Below, in pieces: positions 1 to 7,831 of a stretch of DNA of 64,000 bases. The notes beneath the pieces were generated by a model that saw only the letters and a list, made by a program, of their open reading frames with translations, searched no databases and had not been told where the DNA came from. The stretch covers positions 1 to 64,000 of the forward strand of contig JBDTMZ010000107.1 in assembly GCA_039934035.1 (NCBI GenBank), given 5' to 3'. The stretch comes from Solibacter sp039934035. GTDB taxonomy: Bacteria > Acidobacteriota > Terriglobia > Bryobacterales > Bryobacteraceae. How positions within the stretch are numbered: position 1 is the first letter of the stretch; the number at the start of each line of letters is the position of its first letter. The translations under genes were made by a program, and so were the position numbers.

Positions 1-290
1 AGGTCACCCGCGGCACCACCCACGTACGTGTCCGCGCCACCCTGCCGCGCGAAAAGCTCGTCATGGCGCAGACCCCGCAGGTCTTCCGCTACGACCTGCT
101 CACTCGCGCCTTCCAGACCGCCCGGGAGGATGGCTTCAGCGCCACCGACGAGAGCAGCATGGTCGAGCGCCTCGACGTCGAAGTCAGCGTGATTCCGGGC
201 AGCGATCGCAATATCAAGATCACCAAGCCCACCGACATGGAACTCGCCCATCTCTTCCTGCGCGAGGAATCCCGGGGCGTCAGTTCTTGA
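1..290 (+). CDS. ispD: 2-C-methyl-D-erythritol 4-phosphate cytidylyltransferase, C-terminal part (cut by window edge)
   Basis: The open frame enters from the left edge (codons from base 3) and stops with TGA at 288-290. The roughly 95 visible residues contain the family's late motifs: a TRGTTHV-like stretch, then MAQTPQVFRYDLL, and an ending ITKPTDMELAHLFL, which are the substrate-binding tail of IspD. The enzyme joins CTP to methylerythritol phosphate in the MEP isoprenoid pathway in the cytoplasm. The identity is supported by the overlapping downstream ispF, a very common ispDF arrangement. The catalytic N-terminal half lies outside the window. Confidence 0.88.
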   Translation, partial: VTRGTTHVRVRATLPREKLVMAQTPQVFRYDLLTRAFQTAREDGFSATDESSMVERLDVEVSVIPGSDRNIKITKPTDMELAHLFLREESRGVSS

Positions 291-766
291 ACGAAATTCG
301 TACCGGCCTCGGCTGGGACGTCCACCGCATTGCTCCCGGCCGCCCCATGATTCTGGGCGGTATCGCCATCCCCAGCGATTTCGGACTTGAAGGCCATTCC
401 GATGCCGACGTGCTCGCCCACGCCGTCACCGACGCGATCCTGGGCGCCGCCGCGCTCGGCGACATCGGCATGCATTTTCCCGATACCGACCCGCGTTGGA
501 AAGGCTGCGACAGCCTCGTCTTCCTCCGCCACGCTCACGATCTCGCCAGACAGCGCGGCTACACCCTCGTCAACGTGGATTCCACCGTCATCCTGGAACG
601 CCCGAAACTGAAGGACTATCGCGAAGCCATCCGCCAAAGCCTGGCAGCCACCCTCGGCCTCGATCTCGATCGCGTCTCAGTGAAATTCAAAACCGCGGAA
701 AAAGTCGGACCCGTCGGCGAAGGGCGCTCCGCCGAATCCCAAGCCATCGTCACCCTGCGGAAATAA
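287..766 (+). CDS. ispF: 2-C-methyl-D-erythritol 2,4-cyclodiphosphate synthase
   Basis: A 159-residue protein of normal length for IspF, the fifth enzyme of the MEP pathway. It cyclises CDP-methylerythritol phosphate with release of CMP. Asp11 and His13 in GLGWDVHR and His45 in DVLAHAVTD match the zinc ligands, GDIGMHFPDTD follows, and the C-terminal TAEKVGPVGEGRSAE loop is present. The start is TTG at 287-289, which overlaps the ispD stop (TTGA), so translation is probably coupled. No other start gives the conserved N-terminus. Next to it, on the other strand, lies a toxin-antitoxin pair that is unrelated in function. Confidence 0.95.
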   Translation: MNEIRTGLGWDVHRIAPGRPMILGGIAIPSDFGLEGHSDADVLAHAVTDAILGAAALGDIGMHFPDTDPRWKGCDSLVFLRHAHDLARQRGYTLVNVDSTVILERPKLKDYREAIRQSLAATLGLDLDRVSVKFKTAEKVGPVGEGRSAESQAIVTLRK

Positions 767-798
767 GACGCGATTCGACTATCGCCTTCGGTTCTACA

Positions 799-1134
799 TC
801 AACGCGCCTGCGACATCACGATGCGCAATATGCTATTGATGCGTGTGGAGTAACCCTTCCCGTATGTTTGCAGCCAGTCAAATATGTCCCGGTCCAACCG
901 CGCGGCGACAAGGACCTTCGGCGAGCGCCGGAATTCACTCAATTGCTCGTCCGTGAGCGCGGGAATCTCCGAATAGTCGATGCCGGATTCATCGCCAGCG
1001 GCTTGACGCTTGGCGATCCGGGCCAATACGGCCTTCTGTTGTTTACTCACGGGCTTGCTGAAGATAGACTCGGCGCTCACGCTGATTTGCCTGCCTGGCC
1101 GAGATGATGCGGATGATTTCTTTGTCATTTTCAT
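799..1134 (-). CDS. brnA: BrnA-type antitoxin
   Basis: An approximately 110-residue protein whose second half reads like BrnA: an acidic linker with IDYSEIPALTDEQL, then VLVAARLDRDIFDWLQTYGKGYSTRINSILR, a ribbon-helix-helix-type DNA-binding end. BrnA neutralises the RNase BrnT and represses its own promoter. The ATG at 1134 is followed two codons later by another ATG at 1128. A GAGGAG stretch just upstream is better spaced for the 1128 start. Either start means a long overlap (about 90 bases) with the 3' end of brnT. A GTG at 1050 would give the short overlap usual for this pair, but it has no visible ribosome binding site. Confidence 0.82.
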   Translation of the reverse strand: MKMTKKSSASSRPGRQISVSAESIFSKPVSKQQKAVLARIAKRQAAGDESGIDYSEIPALTDEQLSEFRRSPKVLVAARLDRDIFDWLQTYGKGYSTRINSILRIVMSQAR

Positions 1135-1339
1135 GCTCCTCGCGGTATACGTGCACTACCAGCAACAGCGCCCTTTCCACGGCGCCGACGGCGTGCCAAC
1201 GTTGTTCTCCATGTACAACGCGATCCTTACGTAACAGAACTGCAGGGTCGTCAAAAACTCGCGCTGCCGTGGAAAAGGCTATCCCATCGTGCTTTTTGCG
1301 ATTGGTTGCTTCCTTTTCCGTATCCCACTCGAACTGCAT
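1043..1339 (-). CDS. brnT: BrnT-type ribonuclease toxin
   Basis: A 98-residue protein starting MQFEWDTEKEATNRKKHDG, the typical BrnT N-terminus, followed by FSTAARVFDDPAV, a histidine in VVHGEQRW, and IIRIISARQANQRERRVY at the end, as in the RelE-fold RNase BrnT. The frame continues upstream of 1339, but family similarity begins at this ATG. It precedes and overlaps brnA. A perfect inverted repeat ends two bases before the start codon, so the message probably has a very short or no leader. No Shine-Dalgarno sequence is visible. Expected role: a type II toxin that cleaves RNA under stress. Confidence 0.85.
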   Translation of the reverse strand: MQFEWDTEKEATNRKKHDGIAFSTAARVFDDPAVLLRKDRVVHGEQRWHAVGAVERALLLVVHVYREEHENDKEIIRIISARQANQRERRVYLQQARE

Positions 1340-1340
1340 T

Positions 1341-1359
1341 GTTATACGTATTGTATAAC
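1341..1359. promoter_or_regulatory. Palindromic operator/promoter of brnTA
   Basis: A perfect inverted repeat, GTTATAC-N5-GTATAAC, lies directly before the brnT start and stands out as AT-rich in GC-rich DNA. On the minus strand it contains TATACA/TATAAC-like -10 sequences. BrnA proteins are known to autorepress their operon, so this is the likely operator. Assignment rests on position and symmetry only. Confidence 0.7.
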
Positions 1360-1517
1360 GAAACTGGGCCGGATACGTGCTCCGCCGGTGTTGCAGAATC
1401 CCAATATCGACACCGTGGCATGCCGACACAACGGGATCGAACTCCCCCCAACATAATTTTTGCAAACTCCAGACCCACTTCCGTCGTATCTACCTTCGTA
1501 CGCCATCGGAAAAACTT

Positions 1518-3986
1518 ATGGGATCCGCCTTCATGCCCTTACGCCAGACCCTGCGCCGTCTCGGACGCTCGCCCTTTTTTACCGTCATCTCCCTACTGAC
1601 CCTGGCCCTCGGCATCGGCGCCAATACCGCCATCTTCAGCGTCATCGAAGGCGTCCTCCTTAAACCCCTCCCCCATCCGCAGGCCGACCGCCTCGTCGCC
1701 CTCTGGCATTCCGCGCCCGGCGTCAATATCGACGAACTCAACATGGCGCCCTCCTTCTACTTCGTGTACCGCGAGGAGAGCCGCGTCTTCCTGGATGTGA
1801 GCATGTGGACCGGCGGCACCACGTCCGTCACCGGCCTTGCCGAACCCGAAGTGGTGCCCGGCATTTACGCGACCAACCGCCTGCTCCCCATTCTCGGCGT
1901 GCAACCCGCCCTCGGCCGCCCCTTCCGCGAGTCCGATGACGACCCCAAGGGCGAACGCACCGTCATGCTCACCGACGGCTACTGGCGCACCGGCTTCGGC
2001 GGCGACCCCTCCGTCATCGGCCGCCGCATCATGGTCGATGGCGATGCCCGCGAGATCATCGGCGTTCTGCCCCCCACCTTCCAGTTCATGGACCGCAAGA
2101 TTTCGCTCATCCTGCCTCTGCGCTTCAATCGCAGCGAGGTTCACCTGGGCAATTTCAGTTATCAGGGAGTCGCTCGCCTCAGGCCGGGCGTCACCCTCGC
2201 CCAGGCCAATGCCGACGTCGCGCGCATGATTCCCATGTCCGTCGCCAAATTCCCGCCGCCCTCGGGCTACTCGCTCAAAATGTTCGAAGAGGCCCGCATC
2301 GGGCCTAACCTGCGTTTCCTGAAGGACCACCTCGTCGGCGATGTCGGCGCTACTCTGTGGGTCCTCATGGGCACCGTCGGCATCGTCCTGTTGATCGCCT
2401 GCGCCAACGTCGCCAATCTCCTGCTCGTCCGCGCCGACGGACGCCGCCAGGAACTCGCCATCCGCGCCGCCCTCGGCGCCGGGTGGGTGCGGATTGCGCG
2501 CGAACTTCTGCTCGAAAGTATGCTGCTCGGGCTCACCGGCGGGGCTCTTGGACTGGGACTCGCCTACGTCGCCTTGCGCGCGCTCGCCGCCTCGTCGCTC
2601 ACCCATCTGCCGCGCCTCAGCAGTATCGGGATCGATCCCCTCGTGCTCGCTTTCACGCTCGGTATCTCACTCGCCGCAGGCTTAGTCTTCGGCCTCATTC
2701 CCGTCCTCAAATATGCCCGTCCGCACATCTCCGCCGCCCTCCGCGGCGGTGGACGCGCCCTCAGCCAAAGCAAGGAACGTCACCGCGCGCGCAGCATCCT
2801 TGTGGTCGTGCAGGTCGCGCTCGCCCTCGTGCTGCTCATCAGTTCCGGCCTCATGATCCGCACTTTCCAGGCGCTGCGCCATGTCGATCCCGGCTTCGTC
2901 GACGCCCACACCGTGCAGACGCTCCGCATCTCCATTCCGCAGTCTCAAGTCAAGGAACCGGAACGCACTCTTCGCATGGAACAGGCGATTCTCGACCGCA
3001 TCGCCGCGCTCCCTGGAGTTTCCTCCGCCGCGCTGACTACCGCCGTGCCCATGGCCAACGACAGTTCCAACGACCCCGTCTACGCCGAGGATCACACCTA
3101 CCGGGAAGGCTCGATTCCCCCCATTCGCCGCTTCAAATTCGTCTCACCCGGATATCCTGCCACCCTCGGCGCCCGCATCATCGCCGGACGCGACCTCACC
3201 TGGTCTGAGACCTACAACCAGATCCCTGTCGCCATGGTCTCGGAGAATTTCGCCCGGGAATTGTGGAAAGATCCCCGCGTAGCCATCGGCAAGCGGATTC
3301 GCGACACTCCCAAACACGATTGGCACCAGATCGTCGCTGTGATCGCCGATGAGCGTTCCGACGGCGTCAATCAAAAGGCCCCTAGCATTGTCTACTGGCC
3401 GCTCATGGGGAAGAATTTCGAAGGCGATTCGATCACGGTCCAACGCGGCGTCGCCATCGTAATCCGTACCCCGCGCGCCGCCTCCAGCAGTTTCCTGCAA
3501 GAGGTCCGCCAGGCCATCTGGAGCGTCAATTCCAGCCTGCCGCTGGCCAACGTGCGGACGCTCGAAGAACTCTACGACGCCTCGCTCGCCCGCACTTCGT
3601 TCACCCTCCTGCTGCTCGCCATCTCCGGAGCCATGGCGCTCCTGCTCGGCGTGGTGGGGATCTACGGCGTAATCTCCTATTCGGTCTCGCAGCGCACCCG
3701 CGAAATCGGCATTCGACTCGCTTTGGGCGCGCCGCTCTCCGAAGTCACCGGCATGTTCGTGCGCCACGGACTCGTGCTCTCCGCCATCGGCGCCGCGTGC
3801 GGCCTGGCGGCAGCTTTCGCACTCACTCGCCTGATGAAGTCGCTGCTCTTCGATGTCAGTCCGGCCGACCCGCTCACCTACCTGGCGGTCTCCCTGGGAC
3901 TCATTGCCGCTGCCATGCTGGCCAGCTACCTCCCGGCCCGCCGTGCCACCATGATCGACCCATCGGAAGCTCTACGCGCGGAGTAG
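1518..3986 (+). CDS. ADOP-class FtsX/MacB-like permease
   Basis: An 822-residue inner-membrane protein with the layout of acidobacterial duplicated orphan permeases. It has an N-terminal membrane segment (SLLTLALGIGANTAIFSVIEGVLLKPLP), a periplasmic MacB-type core domain, an FtsX segment near residues 280-400 (GTVGIVLLIACANVANLLLVR), a second core domain, and a final FtsX segment (MALLLGVVGIYGVISYSVSQRTREIGIRLALGA) ending EALRAE. No ATPase gene is adjacent, as usual for the class. Its substrate is unknown. The frame is open further upstream, but the membrane N-terminus begins at ATG 1518 or ATG 1533. Only weak GGA-type ribosome binding sites are present. Confidence 0.9.
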   Translation: MGSAFMPLRQTLRRLGRSPFFTVISLLTLALGIGANTAIFSVIEGVLLKPLPHPQADRLVALWHSAPGVNIDELNMAPSFYFVYREESRVFLDVSMWTGGTTSVTGLAEPEVVPGIYATNRLLPILGVQPALGRPFRESDDDPKGERTVMLTDGYWRTGFGGDPSVIGRRIMVDGDAREIIGVLPPTFQFMDRKISLILPLRFNRSEVHLGNFSYQGVARLRPGVTLAQANADVARMIPMSVAKFPPPSGYSLKMFEEARIGPNLRFLKDHLVGDVGATLWVLMGTVGIVLLIACANVANLLLVRADGRRQELAIRAALGAGWVRIARELLLESMLLGLTGGALGLGLAYVALRALAASSLTHLPRLSSIGIDPLVLAFTLGISLAAGLVFGLIPVLKYARPHISAALRGGGRALSQSKERHRARSILVVVQVALALVLLISSGLMIRTFQALRHVDPGFVDAHTVQTLRISIPQSQVKEPERTLRMEQAILDRIAALPGVSSAALTTAVPMANDSSNDPVYAEDHTYREGSIPPIRRFKFVSPGYPATLGARIIAGRDLTWSETYNQIPVAMVSENFARELWKDPRVAIGKRIRDTPKHDWHQIVAVIADERSDGVNQKAPSIVYWPLMGKNFEGDSITVQRGVAIVIRTPRAASSSFLQEVRQAIWSVNSSLPLANVRTLEELYDASLARTSFTLLLLAISGAMALLLGVVGIYGVISYSVSQRTREIGIRLALGAPLSEVTGMFVRHGLVLSAIGAACGLAAAFALTRLMKSLLFDVSPADPLTYLAVSLGLIAAAMLASYLPARRATMIDPSEALRAE

Positions 3987-4067
3987 CGCACTGCGGCAGT
4001 CCGATCGCTTTTCGTCATCTTTATGGCAGGTGTCTGTCTGGCAGTCGCCTATCTGGCACACGCCGGT

Positions 4068-4085
4068 ACGACATCCGGATGTCGT
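4068..4085. terminator. 18-bp perfect palindrome between convergent genes
   Basis: The sequence acgacatccggatgtcgt is a perfect palindrome in the gap between the ADOP permease and the converging POTRA-domain gene. It could form a bidirectional transcription stop or be a small REP-like element. It has no T-run, so intrinsic termination is uncertain. Confidence 0.4.
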
Positions 4086-4097
4086 CCGTGATGCCCG

Positions 4098-4430
4098 CTA
4101 CTTCGCCTCGGCGGTGAACACCAGCCGCACCTTATGTGCGTTGACGCGCTCCACCGTTGGCGTTACGCGCACGTCGCGCTGCCCCTTTTCCGCCAGCAAC
4201 TCCTCGACAATCCCCCGCGCCGTCGCGACGCATTCCTTACTGTACGCCCGTTCCATCATTTCGATGTCGCGGTCATGCAGTCTCTCGACGATCTCTTTGG
4301 CGCTCACGCCGTGGAAGTTCTTGAAATCCAGTGACCGCACCACCGGCGCTCGTTCCCCGGTGCTCCGGTCCGCCGCGACCCCCTGCGTCACCCAACCCAC
4401 AGCCAACAGGCAAATCCAACCCGCCTTCAT
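4098..4430 (-). CDS. Secreted single POTRA-like domain protein
   Basis: A 110-residue protein starting at ATG 4430, preceded by a strong GGAGGA six bases upstream. Residues 1-20 form a signal peptide (MKAGWICLLAVGWVTQGVAA). The remainder, VVRSLDFKNFHGVSAKEIVERL ... AR-GIVEELLAEKGQRDVRVTPTVERV ... KVRLVFTAEAK, has the beta-alpha-alpha-beta-beta pattern and wording of a POTRA domain from BamA/TamA-type proteins. No beta-barrel follows. It is probably periplasmic and may dock to an outer-membrane assembly partner. Function is inferred from domain shape only. Confidence 0.65.
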   Translation of the reverse strand: MKAGWICLLAVGWVTQGVAADRSTGERAPVVRSLDFKNFHGVSAKEIVERLHDRDIEMMERAYSKECVATARGIVEELLAEKGQRDVRVTPTVERVNAHKVRLVFTAEAK

Positions 4431-5084
4431 GCGAAATCCTCCGCATCTCCAAATGCAGGCCGCATACCACACCGCCGCGCGCTGAAAACAATAGGGATCC
4501 CCGTCGCCAGGCAGGGAACAGGAGTCACGGGTGGGAATCTCAGGATCACACCCGGTTTCAGCCTTCGTAGGGGAAGGCATTCGTGCCGGCCGCCGCCTTC
4601 ATTCGGCGCCTGGAGTCCGGATATTCTCGCGCCTTACGGCTGAGGGTCTGCGTCTTCGCTCGGCCAGGCCACAAAGCCGGGCTAAACCGCTGAAACACGT
4701 AAGGTGTCCCGGTGGCTTTCATCAAAGTTTCGCGGGCGGAACGCCCATCCACAACAGGCCACAAAGCCGGTGGAACAGACCATCGCGCAGCGTGGTCTGT
4801 TTAAGGCGACCGAAGGTCGCCCTGAGCGAGCTGCGCTCGCCGGCCGCCGCCTTCAGGCGGTCGCTACCGGCTCTCCAGAAACAACTCCCCCCGCTAAGGA
4901 GTCTCTCACGAGATGCCTGCGGTTTCCCGCCTGAACGATCATCAGGGCCAGCCTGTGGCGGCAGCCACGAAGAGCTCCCGCAACCGATATCACCTGGATC
5001 GCACGTGCTACCGTGCGGGCGCACGCCTGAAAACGCTACCTGGGACCGCCGCAACCACCCTGCAGTCGGCACGCAGCTTGGCAA
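4431..5084. repeat. Intergenic region built of short palindromes, related to 53.4-53.6 kb
   Basis: A 650-base gap with no convincing gene. Bases 4601-4840 read on the minus strand match bases 53436-53558 on the plus strand, with about 90 extra bases in the middle of this copy. Palindromic modules include GCGACC-GAA-GGTCGC (4806-4820), GCGAGC-TGC-GCTCGC (4826-4840) and CCGCC-TTCA-GGCGG (4847-4860). The phrase GGCCACAAAGCCGG occurs twice inside (near 4667 and 4758). Bases 5053-5070 carry an 18-base flank that recurs at 9805-9822. This looks like REP/BIME-type repetitive DNA. Confidence 0.7.
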
Positions 5085-5161
5085 GCTGAGAGCTGAGAGC
5101 TGAGAGCTGAGAGCTAACAACTGACAACTGACAACTGACCACTGACAACTGACAACTGCGA
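5085..5161. repeat. Heptamer tandem repeat tract 1
   Basis: Eleven 7-bp units. Four GCTGAGA units are followed by GCTAACA, then units of ACTGACA type, ending ACTGCGA. It is the same unit family as the tracts at 9952 and 14645. It lies just beyond the 3' end of the zinc-ribbon gene. Confidence 0.9.
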
Positions 5162-5166
5162 GCTGC

Positions 5167-5337
5167 CTAGCTCGCCTTCAGCAGGCACATGCGCCGCGCC
5201 GCGCGCCGCGCCTTCAACCGTTCGTTCGCCTTCTTCTGCTTCTCCGCCGACACCACACTCTGACATGCATCGCAGCGTTTCCGAATCCGGGAACGGGTGA
5301 TGAACTCGGCAGTGCAGCGGCGGCACTTCTTAGTCAT
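5167..5337 (-). CDS. Small basic zinc-ribbon-like protein
   Basis: A 56-residue protein, MTKKCRRCTAEF..., with Cys5-x2-Cys8 and Cys22-x2-Cys25, followed by a very basic helical tail (KQKKANERLKARRAARR). The four cysteines suggest one zinc knuckle and the tail suggests nucleic-acid or ribosome binding. The ATG at 5337 has a good AGAGGAGA ribosome binding site. The frame is open for a further 110 codons upstream, but that stretch has no protein-like composition. I do not recognise a specific family. Confidence 0.6.
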   Translation of the reverse strand: MTKKCRRCTAEFITRSRIRKRCDACQSVVSAEKQKKANERLKARRAARRMCLLKAS

Positions 5338-5681
5338 GGTCTCCTCTAACGGGAGAATTCCAGGCTTCTTAGGTAGCAGGTGGGAATAATGGAAATCGCA
5401 GTGATTCATGTCAGGCACCTCTCGGAGTTGGCGACTTGGCAGGTCCGATCCCCCCACGTTACAGAGTGGGTGTAATGGCCCAAAACCGGCGTTGGGTGCA
5501 TAAAAACCCAACAACCCTGTCCGCTGGGTGTTTTCTTGCCGGACATTTTCGAGCGTTTCGGATCTGTAAATAAAAAAAGCACTTCCATTGGAACAAAAGC
5601 ATCCGTAAGGTGTTTTTGCTGCGAATTCCTGGCGGTTGCTTTCATGGCTATATACATCTCTATGCACGCGGCGAACCGAAA
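5338..5681. other. AT-richer intergenic region with a small hairpin
   Basis: About 340 bases between two minus-strand genes, clearly richer in A/T than the surroundings (for example the A-run near 5570). It holds a hairpin GTTGGGT-N8-ACCCAAC at 5491-5512. No convincing protein gene. It probably holds the promoter of the zinc-ribbon gene. An unrecognised small RNA is possible but not supported. Confidence 0.4.
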
Positions 5682-6182
5682 TCAGGCGTTAGGCGTTGCC
5701 GGGCTACCTTCCGGGCGATATACGTCTTCCGCCCCCAGCAGTTCCCAACGCAGATGATTCATATAAAAGAGCAGAATGGACTCGTTGTAGCTTCCCTGAA
5801 ACTTCTCTTGAACCCGCGCTTCCCACCCGGCGGTGAAGTACGGTTTGGCGTCCATGTCCTTGGCGAAAAATCCGCCCTCATGCGGAACGCCCATAAAATC
5901 CAGCACCGCGCCGATCATGTCCAGGTGCGATACCAGAATCGCCTGCGCCAGGTCCTTGGCGAAATCATCGTCTCCGCCCGCAATCCGTTCCCATAACTTG
6001 GGAACCGATTTGCGCAGACTCTCCGTATTCACTTTCACGAGGTGCGCGCGAACTTTGAAGCCCTCGTAGATCTGGAAGGTCTTCAACTTGCCGATGGAGA
6101 TGCCACGAATGAGCTGCGCGAACGCATCCTGGCCCATCCCCAGGTAGACATCGGAAATCTGCATAAAGCGTAAGCGTATCAT
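5682..6182 (-). CDS. Conserved hypothetical protein (unknown function)
   Basis: A 166-residue soluble protein beginning MIRLRFMQISDVYLGMGQDAFAQLIRGISIGKLKTFQIYEGFKVRAHL. The ATG at 6182 has GGGAG six bases upstream. The sequence looks like a real globular alpha/beta protein with mixed hydrophobic and acidic patches and no signal peptide or membrane segment. I recognise no domain. It is divergent from purA, and the two starts are about 90 bases apart. Confidence 0.65.
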   Translation of the reverse strand: MIRLRFMQISDVYLGMGQDAFAQLIRGISIGKLKTFQIYEGFKVRAHLVKVNTESLRKSVPKLWERIAGGDDDFAKDLAQAILVSHLDMIGAVLDFMGVPHEGGFFAKDMDAKPYFTAGWEARVQEKFQGSYNESILLFYMNHLRWELLGAEDVYRPEGSPATPNA

Positions 6183-6273
6183 GGACGGCTCCCTCTTGGG
6201 AGTAACTCCTCCGCTTTTCCGTTTCCCCTCTTTTCCCCCTCCGTTTGCGGTAAACTAGATAGGTTTGGTCAAA

Positions 6274-7581
<1,308 letters not shown>

Positions 7582-7646
7582 CCGCCAAAAGGTAGGACAG
7601 GCGCTGTCTTGCGCACTCAAGGCAGCGCACAGGTCCCAACAAACTC

Positions 7647-7738
7647 TTGGCCGCCGATCAACGCAGATGCACGCCGATGAACAAGAGTTCTTATCTGCGT
7701 TTTCTTATCTGCGTGCATCGGCGTTCATCGGCGGCCAA
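7647..7738. repeat. Long imperfect inverted repeat after purA
   Basis: Two 34-base arms (7647-7680 and 7705-7738) are inverted copies with about four differences and a 24-base middle. Each arm is made of GCCGATnAACGC-like and GATGCACGC-like subunits. The middle and right arm also contain CTTATCTGCGT twice. A run of six T follows at about 7742-7747, so it may also end purA transcription. It has the look of a dispersed genomic repeat. Confidence 0.8.
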
Positions 7739-7831
7739 TTGTTTTTTGCACGCAACCGCGCAATCGCATTCCCCCAATCACTCCCCTTGCACCGGCCGTA
7801 CAGGTACGCTAGCCTCTCCTCAACTGGCACC

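Noticed and set aside
4431..5166. Possible insertion sequence or tRNA in the repeat-rich gap
   Set aside because: No transposase frame, terminal repeats with target duplication, or tRNA cloverleaf could be found by eye.
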